64,000 bases of DNA from an uncultured Tenacibaculum sp. (GCA_947498055.1 CANMJA010000009.1:1-64000); one strand, 5' to 3'; numbered from the stretch's first letter, positions 6,901-17,144 are shown. Notes: generated from the letters alone by a model not told the origin. Made by a program: numbers and translations.

Positions 6901-9609
6901 ATGAAAAAAATTTTATTAATTTTATGTATGCTTCTTTTTTGGTCTGTTTCCTCTCAAGAAACTATTTCTTTAGAAGTAAATAATCTAAATAAAAAAGAAG
7001 TAATACAATTGATAGAAAAAAAGACAAATTATCACTTCTTTTTTATAGATAGTTGGCTAGATAAAAAGACTATTACGAATTCGTTTATTGATGTGAAAAT
7101 TTCTCAAATTTTAGACACTATTTTCAAAGAAACTTCAATAAATTATTTTATTTTAGAAAGTAAGTATATTGTTTTAACCAAAAATAACTTAATAAAGAAA
7201 AGTGTTTATGAAAGTATTAATAAAGATAGTATCATAACTGTTTTGGTTGACAATAAAACTAATTCAGAAAATCAAATAAAAAAAATAGGTAAAGAAAAAA
7301 CACTCAAACAAAAAACCTACATATTATCTGGTACTGTTATAAATTATAAAACCGGTACTCCTATAGAAGGCGTTACTATTTTTGAACGAGAAAAAAACAT
7401 TTACACTACTACAAATAATAAAGGTTATTATAAAATTAAACTTCCATATGGAAAAAATAGAATAGAAACTTCTTTTGTTGGTTTTGATAGTCAAATTGAA
7501 GATTTAATACTTTATAATAATGGAAAACTAAATTTTTCTATTAGTGAAAAAGCGGAACAATTAGATGAAGTGATTATTGACGCTAACAGAAATAGAAATG
7601 TAAAACAAACTATAGCTGGTATTACACAAATTAAAGCACAAGAAATAAAAAATATTCCTTTAGTTTTAGGGGAAAGAGATATTTTAAAAGTAGCAATAAC
7701 ATTACCAAGTATAAAATCTACTGGAGAAGGATCTGAAGGTGTAAATGTTAGGGGTGGAAAAGTAGATCAAAATTTATTTTTATTAGATAATGGAGTTATA
7801 TACAATCCTTCTCATTTTTTAGGTTTATTCTCTGCTATAAATCCTTTTACTACTAATAATTTAAAAATATATACTGGAAACATTCCTGCAGAATATGGAG
7901 GCAGACTTTCTTCCGTTTTTGACATAAAAACAAGTACTCCAAATACAAAAAAATTTACAGGTGAAGCTTCTATTGGACCTGTTACAGGTAATGTTAATAT
8001 AGATATTCCTATAGTTAAAGAAAAATCTGGTTTAATATTAGGAGTAAGAAGTACTTATTCTGACTGGTTATTAGGTCTTGTAGATAATCCAGATATAGAA
8101 AATAGTAGTGTTTCTTTTTATGATGTTATTGCTAAATATAAACATACTTTTAATGATAAAAATAACCTGAAAGTTACTGGTTATTTTAGTGAAGATCAAT
8201 ATCAAATTGCTTCAGATACCATAAATAAATATGGAAACTCTTTAGTTTCTTTAAATTGGCAACATAAATTTAATGATAAAAACAGAGGAGATTTAATTCT
8301 TTCAAATAGTAATTATACTTTTAATATAGATTATGAAAGTCAAAATACTAATAAAGGTTTTAACCTTAAATATAAAATTAATGAAACAGATTTAAAACTT
8401 AATATGAAATATGATCACTCAGATACTCATCATTTCACTTATGGTTTAGAATCGAAATTATACAACATAACTCCTGGTTCTATAGCCCCTAATGGAGCTA
8501 CATCAGAAGTAGTTCCGCTGAACATCCCAAAAGAAAAAGCGCTTGAAAATAGTTTATTTGTATCTGATGAAATAAAAGTAAATAAAAAATTAAATTTTAA
8601 TGTTGGTCTACGATTTAATCAATATTTAGCATTAGGACCATCTGATCAAAGAGTTTATCAAGATGGAGTTCCAAAAAATGAATCCACATTAATCAATACA
8701 GTTACACACAATAATAATGATATCTTTAAAACATACCATGGCTTAGCCTATAGACTATCTGGAAGATATTCATTAGATAAAAGCTTATCTATTAAAGCTA
8801 GTTATAATAAGTCTTTTCAATACATACATCGTTTAAATAACAATACAACTGCTACCCCTATTGATACTTGGAGACTCTCAGATGCCAATATAAAACCACA
8901 AGAAGGTTCACAGATTTCTTTAGGTATTTTTAAAAATATTGAAGGTAATAAATACGAGTTAAGTGTCGAAAGTTATTATAAAAGGTACGAAAACTTATTA
9001 GACTATAAAGTTGGTGCAAATTTATTATTAAATGAAAATATTGAAACTGAAATTATACAAGGAAAAGGAAAATCCTATGGCGTAGAATTTTTAGCTAAAA
9101 AGAATAAAGGAAAGTTAAATGGATGGCTAGGCTACAGCTACTCAAGATCTCTTATTCAGCTGAATAGTAAATTTACAGAGGAAACGGTAAATAATGGTAT
9201 TTTTTTTCCTACTAATTATGATAAACCTCATGATTTTAGTGCTGTTTTAAATTATAAGTTTACCAAGAGATATAGTTTTTCTACAAATTTCACCTATCAA
9301 ACGGGTAGACCAATTACCTACCCTACAGGAAAATACACATTTCAGGGTTCTGAATTTTTAACTTACAGTAATCGAAATCAATTTAGAATACCAGATTATT
9401 ATAGGTTAGATATTGGTATTAATATTGAAGGAAATCATAAAATAAAGAAATTTGCACATAGTTTTTGGAATATTTCTATTTATAATGTTTTAGGTAGAAA
9501 TAACCCTTATTCTGTATATTTCGAAACGGTAAATGGTAATGTAAAAGCTTTTAAAAGCTCTATTTTTTCTGTTCCCATTCCTACAATAACTTATAACTTT
9601 AAATTTTAA
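6901..9609 (+). CDS. TonB-dependent outer-membrane receptor with STN domain
   Basis: A 902-residue outer-membrane transporter. The order is: signal peptide (1-18), STN-like domain (about 20-95), a low-complexity linker, a carboxypeptidase-regulatory-like beta-sandwich (about 140-215, from ILSGTVINYKTGTPIEGV), a plug (about 235-345, with GVNVRGGKVDQNLFLLDNG and AEYGGRLSSVFDIKTSTPN), then a beta-barrel to a C-terminal aromatic residue (TYNFKF). STN domains often signal to FecR-type anti-sigma factors, but none lies nearby. It is followed 3 nt later by a DUF4249 lipoprotein, a pairing that recurs in flavobacteria. The substrate is unknown. Confidence 0.9.
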   Translation: MKKILLILCMLLFWSVSSQETISLEVNNLNKKEVIQLIEKKTNYHFFFIDSWLDKKTITNSFIDVKISQILDTIFKETSINYFILESKYIVLTKNNLIKKSVYESINKDSIITVLVDNKTNSENQIKKIGKEKTLKQKTYILSGTVINYKTGTPIEGVTIFEREKNIYTTTNNKGYYKIKLPYGKNRIETSFVGFDSQIEDLILYNNGKLNFSISEKAEQLDEVIIDANRNRNVKQTIAGITQIKAQEIKNIPLVLGERDILKVAITLPSIKSTGEGSEGVNVRGGKVDQNLFLLDNGVIYNPSHFLGLFSAINPFTTNNLKIYTGNIPAEYGGRLSSVFDIKTSTPNTKKFTGEASIGPVTGNVNIDIPIVKEKSGLILGVRSTYSDWLLGLVDNPDIENSSVSFYDVIAKYKHTFNDKNNLKVTGYFSEDQYQIASDTINKYGNSLVSLNWQHKFNDKNRGDLILSNSNYTFNIDYESQNTNKGFNLKYKINETDLKLNMKYDHSDTHHFTYGLESKLYNITPGSIAPNGATSEVVPLNIPKEKALENSLFVSDEIKVNKKLNFNVGLRFNQYLALGPSDQRVYQDGVPKNESTLINTVTHNNNDIFKTYHGLAYRLSGRYSLDKSLSIKASYNKSFQYIHRLNNNTTATPIDTWRLSDANIKPQEGSQISLGIFKNIEGNKYELSVESYYKRYENLLDYKVGANLLLNENIETEIIQGKGKSYGVEFLAKKNKGKLNGWLGYSYSRSLIQLNSKFTEETVNNGIFFPTNYDKPHDFSAVLNYKFTKRYSFSTNFTYQTGRPITYPTGKYTFQGSEFLTYSNRNQFRIPDYYRLDIGINIEGNHKIKKFAHSFWNISIYNVLGRNNPYSVYFETVNGNVKAFKSSIFSVPIPTITYNFKF

Positions 9610-9612
9610 ACT

Positions 9613-10821
9613 ATGAAACTAAAAAAAAATAATTTGTGGTTTTATTTTACAATATTAGTATTAACAAGTTGTGTAGAAACGTTTGAAATAGAAGATACTA
9701 CTCCAGAAAGTAATTTGGTAATTGAAGCAATTTTAACAGATGAGCTAAAAAATCATACTATTAAATTATCACGAACAACGACAATAGATGCTACTGGCAT
9801 AATTCCTGAAAAAAATGCTTCTGTATCTATTTCAGATGAATCGAGTACAGTTTATGATTTTCAAGAAATCGAAGATGGTATTTTCAGATCTATTTCTTCG
9901 TTTTCTGCAGAATTAAATAAAACTTATACCTTAACAATTATAACAAATGATGGAAATAAATATACCTCTACTCCCGAAAAACTTCCTTCAAAATCAGACA
10001 TTGAAAATATTTTTATTACTGTTGAAGAAAATGATTTAGGAGAACCTGAAGCTATTATAAAAACGAATAGTGTAAGTTCTAATAGTGAAGGTCAATATTA
10101 TCGCTATGAATATGATGAAACTTTTAAAGTTAGAGCTCCTGTATGGAGAACTAAAAAAATTAATATTATCTCAGATACTCCTCCTTATCAATTTGAGATA
10201 ATTAATAAACCGCCTGAAGATGGAATTGGCTTTTGTTATGGTACTAAAAGTTCAAAAAACATTATTCTAACAGAAACCAAAACATTATCTCAAGATAAAG
10301 TTTTAGAGTTTCCTGTAAGATATATTCCTATAGAAAACTACTTAATAGGTATAAGGTATAGTATCTTTTTAAAACAATATGTTTTAAATAAAAACACTTA
10401 TGATTATTATCAATTACTTAATAAATTTTCTGATCCAGATGATATATTCTCTCAAACACAAGTAGGTAATATTCCTAGTAATATTATTTCTTCTCGTTCG
10501 GGAGAAAAAGTAATTGGTTTTTTTGAAGTATCTACAATTACTCAAAAAAGAGTATTCTTTAATAGAAGTGATATTACACCTGACAAAGATTATACTAATT
10601 ATGTCAGTGTTAGTGAATGCACTAACTCTTTAATTCAACCTCAAATAGTAAATTCTTTAGGACAATCCCCTTTATTAAACCTATTAAGTACGCATGTTTT
10701 TCAAGGATTTCCTGAAGATCCAAACCCTCCTCCAAATATACCTTATATATTAGTTGCAAGAGTGTGTGGTGAATGTACACATATTGGGCCTCCTTTGAAA
10801 CCTGATTTTTGGATTGATTAA
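9613..10821 (+). CDS. DUF4249 family lipoprotein
   Basis: A 402-residue lipoprotein (lipobox LTSC, C20) starting with an Ig-like beta-sandwich (NLVIEAILTDELKNHTIKLS) typical of DUF4249. The C-terminal part has a Cys-containing segment (SVSECTNS, VARVCGECTHIGPP). DUF4249 proteins are usually encoded beside TonB receptors and are thought to be surface or periplasmic partners of the transporter. Here the gene starts 3 nt after the receptor stop, so translation is probably coupled. Confidence 0.85.
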   Translation: MKLKKNNLWFYFTILVLTSCVETFEIEDTTPESNLVIEAILTDELKNHTIKLSRTTTIDATGIIPEKNASVSISDESSTVYDFQEIEDGIFRSISSFSAELNKTYTLTIITNDGNKYTSTPEKLPSKSDIENIFITVEENDLGEPEAIIKTNSVSSNSEGQYYRYEYDETFKVRAPVWRTKKINIISDTPPYQFEIINKPPEDGIGFCYGTKSSKNIILTETKTLSQDKVLEFPVRYIPIENYLIGIRYSIFLKQYVLNKNTYDYYQLLNKFSDPDDIFSQTQVGNIPSNIISSRSGEKVIGFFEVSTITQKRVFFNRSDITPDKDYTNYVSVSECTNSLIQPQIVNSLGQSPLLNLLSTHVFQGFPEDPNPPPNIPYILVARVCGECTHIGPPLKPDFWID

Positions 10822-10833
10822 AAAGATTAAACT

Positions 10834-12516
10834 ATGATAAAAAAAATAATATTTATATTAACTTTAATAACTTTCTTAGAAGGGGTTTCTCAATATAATT
10901 CAGCTTTATTATCCAAAAATTTTGATAAACTCCCCGAAGAAAAAATTCATTTACATTTTAATAACAATCTGTTACTTACAGGAGAAACATTATATTATAA
11001 AGTTTACTGTTTATTGACTGAAAATAGTTTTAGCAAATATAGCAAAGTAGCTTATGTAGAACTTATTAACTCAAAAAACAAAAAGGTTATTAAGCATAAA
11101 ATTAATTTAATTAATGGTACTGGATATGGAGATTTTTTTATTGACACAAAGTTAGAATCTGGTTCTTATAAATTAGTTTCCTATACTCAATGGATGAAAA
11201 ACAAACAATCTTTTTTTGAAAAAAATATTACAATTATTAATCCTTTTTCTAAAAAAATAAAGAGTAATAATGATTCAATTACTCCAATTAATCAATCTAA
11301 ATTAACAGTTAATCTACCAAAAAAATCAAACTACATACTATCAAGCCCTATAAAGAAAAGATATACTACAAGAGAAAAAGTTTCTTTATCTGTTTTTAAT
11401 GATTCAACAAAATACCACGGAACATATTCTATATCTGTAAAAAAGAAAAACAACACTAATTTGAATTTAGAAGTAACTGCTTCTAATTCTGATTTTTCAA
11501 CTAATATAAAAAAAGAAAAAATTTATCTGCCTGAATTAAGAGGTTCTTTAATACAAGGAAAAGTAACCTCTAAAAGTTTAAAAAACACTTCAGACATAAA
11601 ATTAGCTCTATCTATAAAAAACAGTAATTTTCTTACGCAAACTGCTACTACAAATGATGCTGGTGAATTTTATTTTAATATTCCTAATTTAACCAAAGAC
11701 AAAGTTTACATTCAAATTTTAGACAAACAAGAAACTGATTTTGAAATTACTTTAATAGAAAACAATGGATTAGAAAAAGAATTTAATAATTTTCAAAAAT
11801 TTACTCTCAACAAAAACTTAATAGAAATAATTAAAAATAGAAGTACTTACCTGCAAGTAGAAAATGCATACTATACCGTTAAAGAGGATTCTATTATTAA
11901 CTCTCCTCTAAAGAACATGCTATTAAATCAAAAAGTGAGAGTTTATAAATTAGATGATTATAAAAGATTTAAATCTATGAAGGAAACTTTTATAGAAATA
12001 ATAGATGTTGCTAGAATTTTTAATCGTCAAGGAAAATCTAAAATTAAAGTGATAGACGAAAAAGCTTCTCAAACACTAAGTTATTTACCTTCTTTATTAA
12101 TAGTAGACGGCCATATTCTTTATGATCATACTCCTTTTATAGATTTTGATACTAGAAATATTAATACAATTAGTATTATAAAAAATAAATATTTTTATGG
12201 TAATGCTATCTATCAAGGAGTTGTATTAATAGAAACTTTTAAAAAGGATTATTTTCCTACTTCTAAAGACATAAAAGAGTTTAATGTTATGCAAATACAA
12301 CCTCAGAAAAAATATTTTTTTCAGAAACACGATCAAATTAATAAAAGAATACCAGATTTTAGGACACAATTATATTGGAATCCTAATTTAAATACAACTA
12401 AAAAAGAAATTACTTTTTATACTTCTGACGTAACAGGTGATTTTGAAATTGATATTCACGGCTTTTCAAAAAAGGGGGAATTGATTAAAATTACAAAAAC
12501 CTTTTCTGTAAAGTAA
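10834..12516 (+). CDS. MG2-like / plug-domain envelope protein without a barrel
   Basis: A 560-residue exported protein (signal peptide 1-20). The N-terminal half (about 25-135) resembles the macroglobulin MG2-like domain of large flavobacterial outer-membrane proteins (PEEKIHLHFNNNLLLTGETL, TKLESGSYKLVSYTQWM). A carboxypeptidase-regulatory-like sandwich follows (about 230-300, LIQGKVTSKSL and TNDAGEFYFNIP). The next part (about 380-470) looks like a TonB plug (SLLIVDGHILYDHTPFID, then NTISIIKNKYFYG and GVVLIETF). No barrel follows. It is the last gene of the receptor/DUF4249 operon (12-nt gap). The domain calls are from pattern recognition only. Confidence 0.65.
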   Translation: MIKKIIFILTLITFLEGVSQYNSALLSKNFDKLPEEKIHLHFNNNLLLTGETLYYKVYCLLTENSFSKYSKVAYVELINSKNKKVIKHKINLINGTGYGDFFIDTKLESGSYKLVSYTQWMKNKQSFFEKNITIINPFSKKIKSNNDSITPINQSKLTVNLPKKSNYILSSPIKKRYTTREKVSLSVFNDSTKYHGTYSISVKKKNNTNLNLEVTASNSDFSTNIKKEKIYLPELRGSLIQGKVTSKSLKNTSDIKLALSIKNSNFLTQTATTNDAGEFYFNIPNLTKDKVYIQILDKQETDFEITLIENNGLEKEFNNFQKFTLNKNLIEIIKNRSTYLQVENAYYTVKEDSIINSPLKNMLLNQKVRVYKLDDYKRFKSMKETFIEIIDVARIFNRQGKSKIKVIDEKASQTLSYLPSLLIVDGHILYDHTPFIDFDTRNINTISIIKNKYFYGNAIYQGVVLIETFKKDYFPTSKDIKEFNVMQIQPQKKYFFQKHDQINKRIPDFRTQLYWNPNLNTTKKEITFYTSDVTGDFEIDIHGFSKKGELIKITKTFSVK

Positions 12517-12564
12517 AATGCAAACCTAAAACTTTAATCATGCTTTTTGTTTACATTTATAGTC

Positions 12565-13149
12565 ATGAATTTTTTAGCACATTTATACCTATCTCCTAAT
12601 AATAAAGAAATAATGATTGGTAATTTTATTGCCGACCATGTAAGAGGAAATAAATTCAATCATTTATCCCAAAATATTCAAAAAGGAATTCAACTACATA
12701 GAAAAATAGATACATTTACAGATGCTCATAAAACCGTTAGAATTAGTAAACGTAGATTACACGAACGATATGGTCATTATGATGGTGTAATTATAGACAT
12801 TTTTTATGATCATTTTTTAGCTAAAAACTGGAATACTTACTCGCAAATACCTTTAGATATTTTTTCGCAAAGTGTATATAAAATGTTACAAGATTACAAT
12901 GACGTTTTACCACAAAAAACAAAAGAACTTCTTCCTTATATGAAACAATATAATTGGTTATATAATTACCAATTTATAGATGGTATGAAAGATGTTTTAA
13001 ATGGTATGAATAGACGTACGAAAGGCAAATCTCAAATGAATTTAGCTATTGAAGATTTACAATTATATTATACCGACTTAGAAAACGATTTTAATAGTTT
13101 TATTATTGATATTAATCATTTTATTCAATCAGAGATTCCAAAATTATGA
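12565..13149 (+). CDS. acpH: Acyl carrier protein phosphodiesterase (DUF479 family)
   Basis: Predicted to remove the 4'-phosphopantetheine arm from acyl carrier protein. The protein begins MNFLAHLYLSPNNKE and contains the family features IGNFIADHVRG, HRKIDTFTDAH and GVIIDIFYDHFLA, whose Asp/His residues are consistent with an HD-like metal site. Length 194 residues from this ATG; six extra codons lie upstream at 12547 but the family start fits the later ATG. It overlaps ggt by 4 nt (ATGA). Confidence 0.88.
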   Translation: MNFLAHLYLSPNNKEIMIGNFIADHVRGNKFNHLSQNIQKGIQLHRKIDTFTDAHKTVRISKRRLHERYGHYDGVIIDIFYDHFLAKNWNTYSQIPLDIFSQSVYKMLQDYNDVLPQKTKELLPYMKQYNWLYNYQFIDGMKDVLNGMNRRTKGKSQMNLAIEDLQLYYTDLENDFNSFIIDINHFIQSEIPKL

Positions 13150-14828
13150 GAATACTTATTTTATTACTCTTTTCCTTATTATTCTTAATAAACTGTACAA
13201 CAAAGACACCAGAAATTGGTGTAACTAGCGAAAAAGCAATGGTAGTTTCTGCTCGTCAAGAAGCTTCTAAAATTGGAATAGCTATTTTACAAAAAGGAGG
13301 AAATGCTTTTGATGCTATGGTGGCAACAGAATTAGCTTTGGCAGTTGCTTATCCATATGCGGGTAACCTTGGCGGTGGTGGATTTATGGTATACAGAAAA
13401 GAAAATGGAGAAATTGGTGCGCTCGATTATAGAGAAAAAGCGCCTTTAGCTGCTACTCACGATATGTTTTTAGATTCTATTGGTAATGTTATTGAAGGGA
13501 AAAGTATATTAGGTGCTATGGCAGTTGGCGTTCCTGGTACTGTCGCTGGAGTTTTTGAGGCTCATAAAAAACACGGTTCCTTACCTATTAAAGAAATTAT
13601 ACAACCAGTAATTAATTTAGCTAAAAAAGGAGTAATTGTTACCGAAAAACAAGAAAAAAGGATTAAAAAACACCAACCAAACTTTTTAAAAGTCAATAAA
13701 ACCCCTATTCCATTTGATAAAGCTTGGAAAAAAGGAGATACTATTAAATATAATGCTCTTGCAAAAACCCTTCTTAAAATTCAACAAAATGGTAGCGATG
13801 AATTTTATAGAGGAGAAACGGCTAAAAAACTGGCGCAATTTATTCAAGAAAATGGTGGAATTATTACAGAAGAAGATCTTGCTAATTATAAAGCAAAATG
13901 GAGAACTCCAATTACTTTTACTTATGATGATTTAAAAATCATATCTATGGCTCCTCCATCTAGCGGTGGTATTTGTTTAGCACAAATAATGAAAGCTATA
14001 GAACCTTATGATATTCATACCTACGGACATAATTCTGTAAAAACAATTCAAACCATAACAGAAGCCGAAAGGAGAGCTTATGCTGATAGAAGTCATTTTT
14101 TAGGAGATCCAGATTTTGTAAAAATCCCAATTAAAAAATTAATTAGCGAAGAATATGCCACACAAAGAATGGCTAATTTTTCATTTAAAACACCTACTCC
14201 ATCAAAAACAATAGCACATGGTAGTATTAATTTTTCAGAAAGCACAGAAACTACTCACTACTCTATTGTAGATACGTTTGGAAATGCTGTTTCTGTTACA
14301 ACAACTTTGAATGCTGCGTATGGATCTAAATTATATGCTTCTGAATTAGGTTTCTTTTTAAACAATGAAATGGATGACTTTAGTAGTAAACCTGGCGTGC
14401 CTAATATGTTTGGACTTATTGGTGCTGAAGCTAATAAAATTGCTCCAGAAAAAAGAATGCTAAGTTCTATGACTCCTACTATTGTAGAAAAAAATGGAAA
14501 ATTATTTATGGTCGTCGGTACTCCTGGAGGTTCCACAATTATCACGTCCGTTTTACAAACTATTTTAAATGTACACGAATATAAAATGGGAATGCAAGAA
14601 GCTGTAAATCAGCCTCGTTTTCACCATCAATGGTTACCAGATGATATTAAAATGGAACCTAATGGATTTTCTGAAAACACAAGAAATAAACTAAAGAAAA
14701 TAGGATATATTATAGACGAAACTAATTCGCCAGTTATAGGTAAAGTAGATGCTATTTTAGTATTACCTAACGGAAAATTAGAAGGTGGTGCAGATCATCG
14801 CGGAGATGATACTGCAGTTGGATTTTAA
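13146..14828 (+). CDS. ggt: Gamma-glutamyltransferase, lipoprotein form
   Basis: An N-terminal-nucleophile hydrolase that cleaves gamma-glutamyl bonds of glutathione and transfers the glutamyl group. The precursor (560 residues) self-cleaves before the catalytic Thr of TTHYSIVD (T369). Other family motifs are GGNAFDAMVAT, NLGGGGFMV, RAYADRSHFLGDP and VGTPGGSTIITSV. The N-terminus has a lipobox (LINC, C17), so it is predicted to be anchored in the envelope rather than free in the periplasm as in E. coli. It is coupled to acpH by a 4-nt overlap, without an obvious metabolic link. Confidence 0.95.
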   Translation: MRILILLLFSLLFLINCTTKTPEIGVTSEKAMVVSARQEASKIGIAILQKGGNAFDAMVATELALAVAYPYAGNLGGGGFMVYRKENGEIGALDYREKAPLAATHDMFLDSIGNVIEGKSILGAMAVGVPGTVAGVFEAHKKHGSLPIKEIIQPVINLAKKGVIVTEKQEKRIKKHQPNFLKVNKTPIPFDKAWKKGDTIKYNALAKTLLKIQQNGSDEFYRGETAKKLAQFIQENGGIITEEDLANYKAKWRTPITFTYDDLKIISMAPPSSGGICLAQIMKAIEPYDIHTYGHNSVKTIQTITEAERRAYADRSHFLGDPDFVKIPIKKLISEEYATQRMANFSFKTPTPSKTIAHGSINFSESTETTHYSIVDTFGNAVSVTTTLNAAYGSKLYASELGFFLNNEMDDFSSKPGVPNMFGLIGAEANKIAPEKRMLSSMTPTIVEKNGKLFMVVGTPGGSTIITSVLQTILNVHEYKMGMQEAVNQPRFHHQWLPDDIKMEPNGFSENTRNKLKKIGYIIDETNSPVIGKVDAILVLPNGKLEGGADHRGDDTAVGF

Positions 14829-14965
14829 TTTTTAATTAAATTCCCTTTCATTCTCTTTACATAACATAAACTTTATAAAATAGATAACACAACATTCTAA
14901 AAATTCATAAACAACTGAATATCAAATAAAATATAATTACCAACACTTCTAATAAAAACTCTACA

Positions 14966-15976
14966 ATGAATCTAAGAGAAAAAATAATTAATGCTACTTC
15001 AGAATATTTCGAAAATAATATTGATTTCTTAAAACTATCAGATGCTTCTAAAAAATACAAACAAGTTTTAGAAGAAATTAGCGATCAAAATATGAATATT
15101 GAAAAAGGTAGAAACGATATTCATTTCGATAACGGTAAAGCATTAGGTACTTTTTGGGCGGCTCTTTGTTTAGATGATTTAATAAGAACAAGACAGTTTA
15201 TTCGAGGAATAGATAAAGCTATTAAAGAAAAAATTAATACACAAAAACCATTGCATATTTTGTATGCAGGTACAGGACCTTTCGCCACTTTATTACTTCC
15301 ATTTATTCTCAGATATGCTAAAGAAGATATAAAATATACGTTTTTAGAGATAAATCCATTTAGTTTTGATCTCCTAAAGGAGCTCATTTTAAAATTAGAT
15401 TTAGAAGATTATGATATTACTTTAGTAAATGAAGACGCTACTAAATACCAAATAGATACTAAAAATGAACCCGATATTATTATTAGTGAAACAATGCAAA
15501 ATGCATTAGTGAAAGAACAACAAGTTCCTATCTTCTTAAACTTAATGAGTCAAGTAAAAAAAGATACCATATTTATACCCGAAAAAATTGAACTATCTAT
15601 TGGAATGCAGAAAGCTGGACTTCCTATAGAAGCCCCAAATGAAAAACGTTTTTTTAAAGAAGAGTCTGTATTTGAAGTAAGTAAAGACAGTTTATTTCCT
15701 TTGACACAAGAATTAAACGAAAAGTTTACTTTTGATAAAAAGCAGCTTATTATTAAAAATGAAAAATTAAAAGGGTTTAATCATCTTTTGCTAATTACAG
15801 AAATTCAAATATATAAAGAGGAGAAAATTACTATAAATGAAAGTGGCTTAACTACTCCAATGTTCATAAAAAATATTCCTGAGAATTTACAAGATTCTAT
15901 TGTAATTGATACACAATATCAAATTTCTTCAGATCCTAAATTAGACTATACAATAAATTTTATTGAAGAAGTGTAA
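14966..15976 (+). CDS. SAM-dependent methyltransferase, substrate unknown
   Basis: A 336-residue soluble protein with a class I methyltransferase core: motif I HILYAGTGPF (97-106), an acidic residue at the end of the next strand (E128), and ISETMQNA (173-180), which sits where PRMT-like enzymes have their SE-M double-E loop. The C-terminal half (about 240-336) is beta-rich, as in the PRMT barrel. I therefore suspect a PRMT-like enzyme, but the core is short and no substrate can be assigned. It stands alone between ggt and smpB. Confidence 0.6.
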   Translation: MNLREKIINATSEYFENNIDFLKLSDASKKYKQVLEEISDQNMNIEKGRNDIHFDNGKALGTFWAALCLDDLIRTRQFIRGIDKAIKEKINTQKPLHILYAGTGPFATLLLPFILRYAKEDIKYTFLEINPFSFDLLKELILKLDLEDYDITLVNEDATKYQIDTKNEPDIIISETMQNALVKEQQVPIFLNLMSQVKKDTIFIPEKIELSIGMQKAGLPIEAPNEKRFFKEESVFEVSKDSLFPLTQELNEKFTFDKKQLIIKNEKLKGFNHLLLITEIQIYKEEKITINESGLTTPMFIKNIPENLQDSIVIDTQYQISSDPKLDYTINFIEEV

Positions 15977-16054
15977 AAAATAGATCTATAATTAGTTATT
16001 TTTTATCCACTATATAATTCTAAAGAAGATACTTTTTATACAATTGCAATAATG

Positions 16055-16062
16055 TATCTTTG
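16055..16062 (+). promoter_or_regulatory. Putative -7 box TATCTTTG for smpB
   Basis: Perfect TAnnTTTG match 22 nt before the smpB ATG at 16085. It falls inside the longer open frame that begins at 16052, ruling against that earlier start. Confidence 0.5.
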
Positions 16063-16084
16063 CTTTAAATTGTGGAAGATTTTT

Positions 16085-16543
16085 ATGCAGAAAAAAATTA
16101 ACATTCAAAATAAAAAAGCTCGTTTTGAATACGAGATATTAGATAAATATACCGCGGGTATACAACTAACAGGTACCGAAATAAAATCTATACGTCAAAG
16201 TAAAGCAAGAATTACAGAAAGTTTTTGTGAATTTAACGATCGTGGAGAATTGTTTGTTATCAATATGTATATAGAGGAATATGCTTTTGGAAATCACTAC
16301 AATCACAATCCAAAAAGTGAAAGAAGACTTTTATTAAATAAACAAGAGTTAAAAAAATTAGCAAGAGAAGTAGAAGCAAAAGGAAATACCATTGTTCCTC
16401 TACGATTATTTTTGAATGAAAATGGCTGGGCTAAACTAGAATTGGCACTTGCTAAAGGTAAAAAAACGCATGACAAACGAGAAACAATGAAGGATAGAGA
16501 TAATAAACGTGATTTAGCTCGTATTAAAAAGAATTTTAGATAA
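16085..16543 (+). CDS. smpB: SsrA-binding protein SmpB
   Basis: Binds tmRNA and delivers it to stalled ribosomes for trans-translation. The 152-residue protein begins MQKKINIQNKKARFEYEILD and has the family motifs GIQLTGTEIKSIR, FVINMYIEEY and the basic tail DKRETMKDRDNKRDLAR. The start was chosen at 16085 because the upstream extension overlaps a -7 promoter box. The stop overlaps the maf start (TAATG), so the two are translated from one mRNA. Confidence 0.95.
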   Translation: MQKKINIQNKKARFEYEILDKYTAGIQLTGTEIKSIRQSKARITESFCEFNDRGELFVINMYIEEYAFGNHYNHNPKSERRLLLNKQELKKLAREVEAKGNTIVPLRLFLNENGWAKLELALAKGKKTHDKRETMKDRDNKRDLARIKKNFR

Positions 16544-17124
16544 TGCTTGCACAAAAACTATCTAAATTCCATATCATACTCGCTTCTGGCTCTCCTAGAC
16601 GTCAACAATTTTTTAAAGATTTAGCATTAGATTTTGAAATACGAGTAAAAGAAATAGAAGAAGTTTTTCCTGACAACCTAAAAGCAGAAGAAATTACCGA
16701 TTTTTTAGCAGATTTAAAATCTAAGCCTTTTGATGATGAGCTAAAAGAAAATGATTTATTAATTACTTCAGATACTATTGTATGGTTAAACAATAAAGCT
16801 TTAGGAAAACCAAAAGATAATAAAGATGCTTTTGCCATGTTAAAAAGTTTATCTAACAAGAAACATCAAGTTATTACTTCTATTAGTATTAAAAATAAAA
16901 ACTTTCAAAAAATTATAAACGATACTACCAATGTTACTTTTAAAAAACTAACGACAGAAGAAATTGATTTTTATATAAATAACTATAAACCTTACGATAA
17001 AGCAGGTGCATACGGAATTCAAGAATGGATAGGAAAAATAGGAATTAATAAAATAGAAGGTAGTTACTTTAATGTTATGGGCTTACCTGTACATAAATTA
17101 TATAAAGAATTAATGAATTTATAG
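16543..17124 (+). CDS. maf: Maf-like nucleoside triphosphate pyrophosphatase
   Basis: Hydrolyses non-canonical or dTTP/UTP nucleotides to monophosphates. The signature ILASGSPRRQQFF is at residues 12-24; ITSDTIVWLNNKALGKPKD is the second motif and YDKAGAYGIQEW the third. Length 193 residues is normal. The ATG overlaps the smpB stop by one base. The dTTP/UTP subgroup assignment is likely but not certain from the motif alone. Confidence 0.9.
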   Translation: MLAQKLSKFHIILASGSPRRQQFFKDLALDFEIRVKEIEEVFPDNLKAEEITDFLADLKSKPFDDELKENDLLITSDTIVWLNNKALGKPKDNKDAFAMLKSLSNKKHQVITSISIKNKNFQKIINDTTNVTFKKLTTEEIDFYINNYKPYDKAGAYGIQEWIGKIGINKIEGSYFNVMGLPVHKLYKELMNL

Positions 17125-17144
17125 TTTCTTTTTACTTAAAAGAT

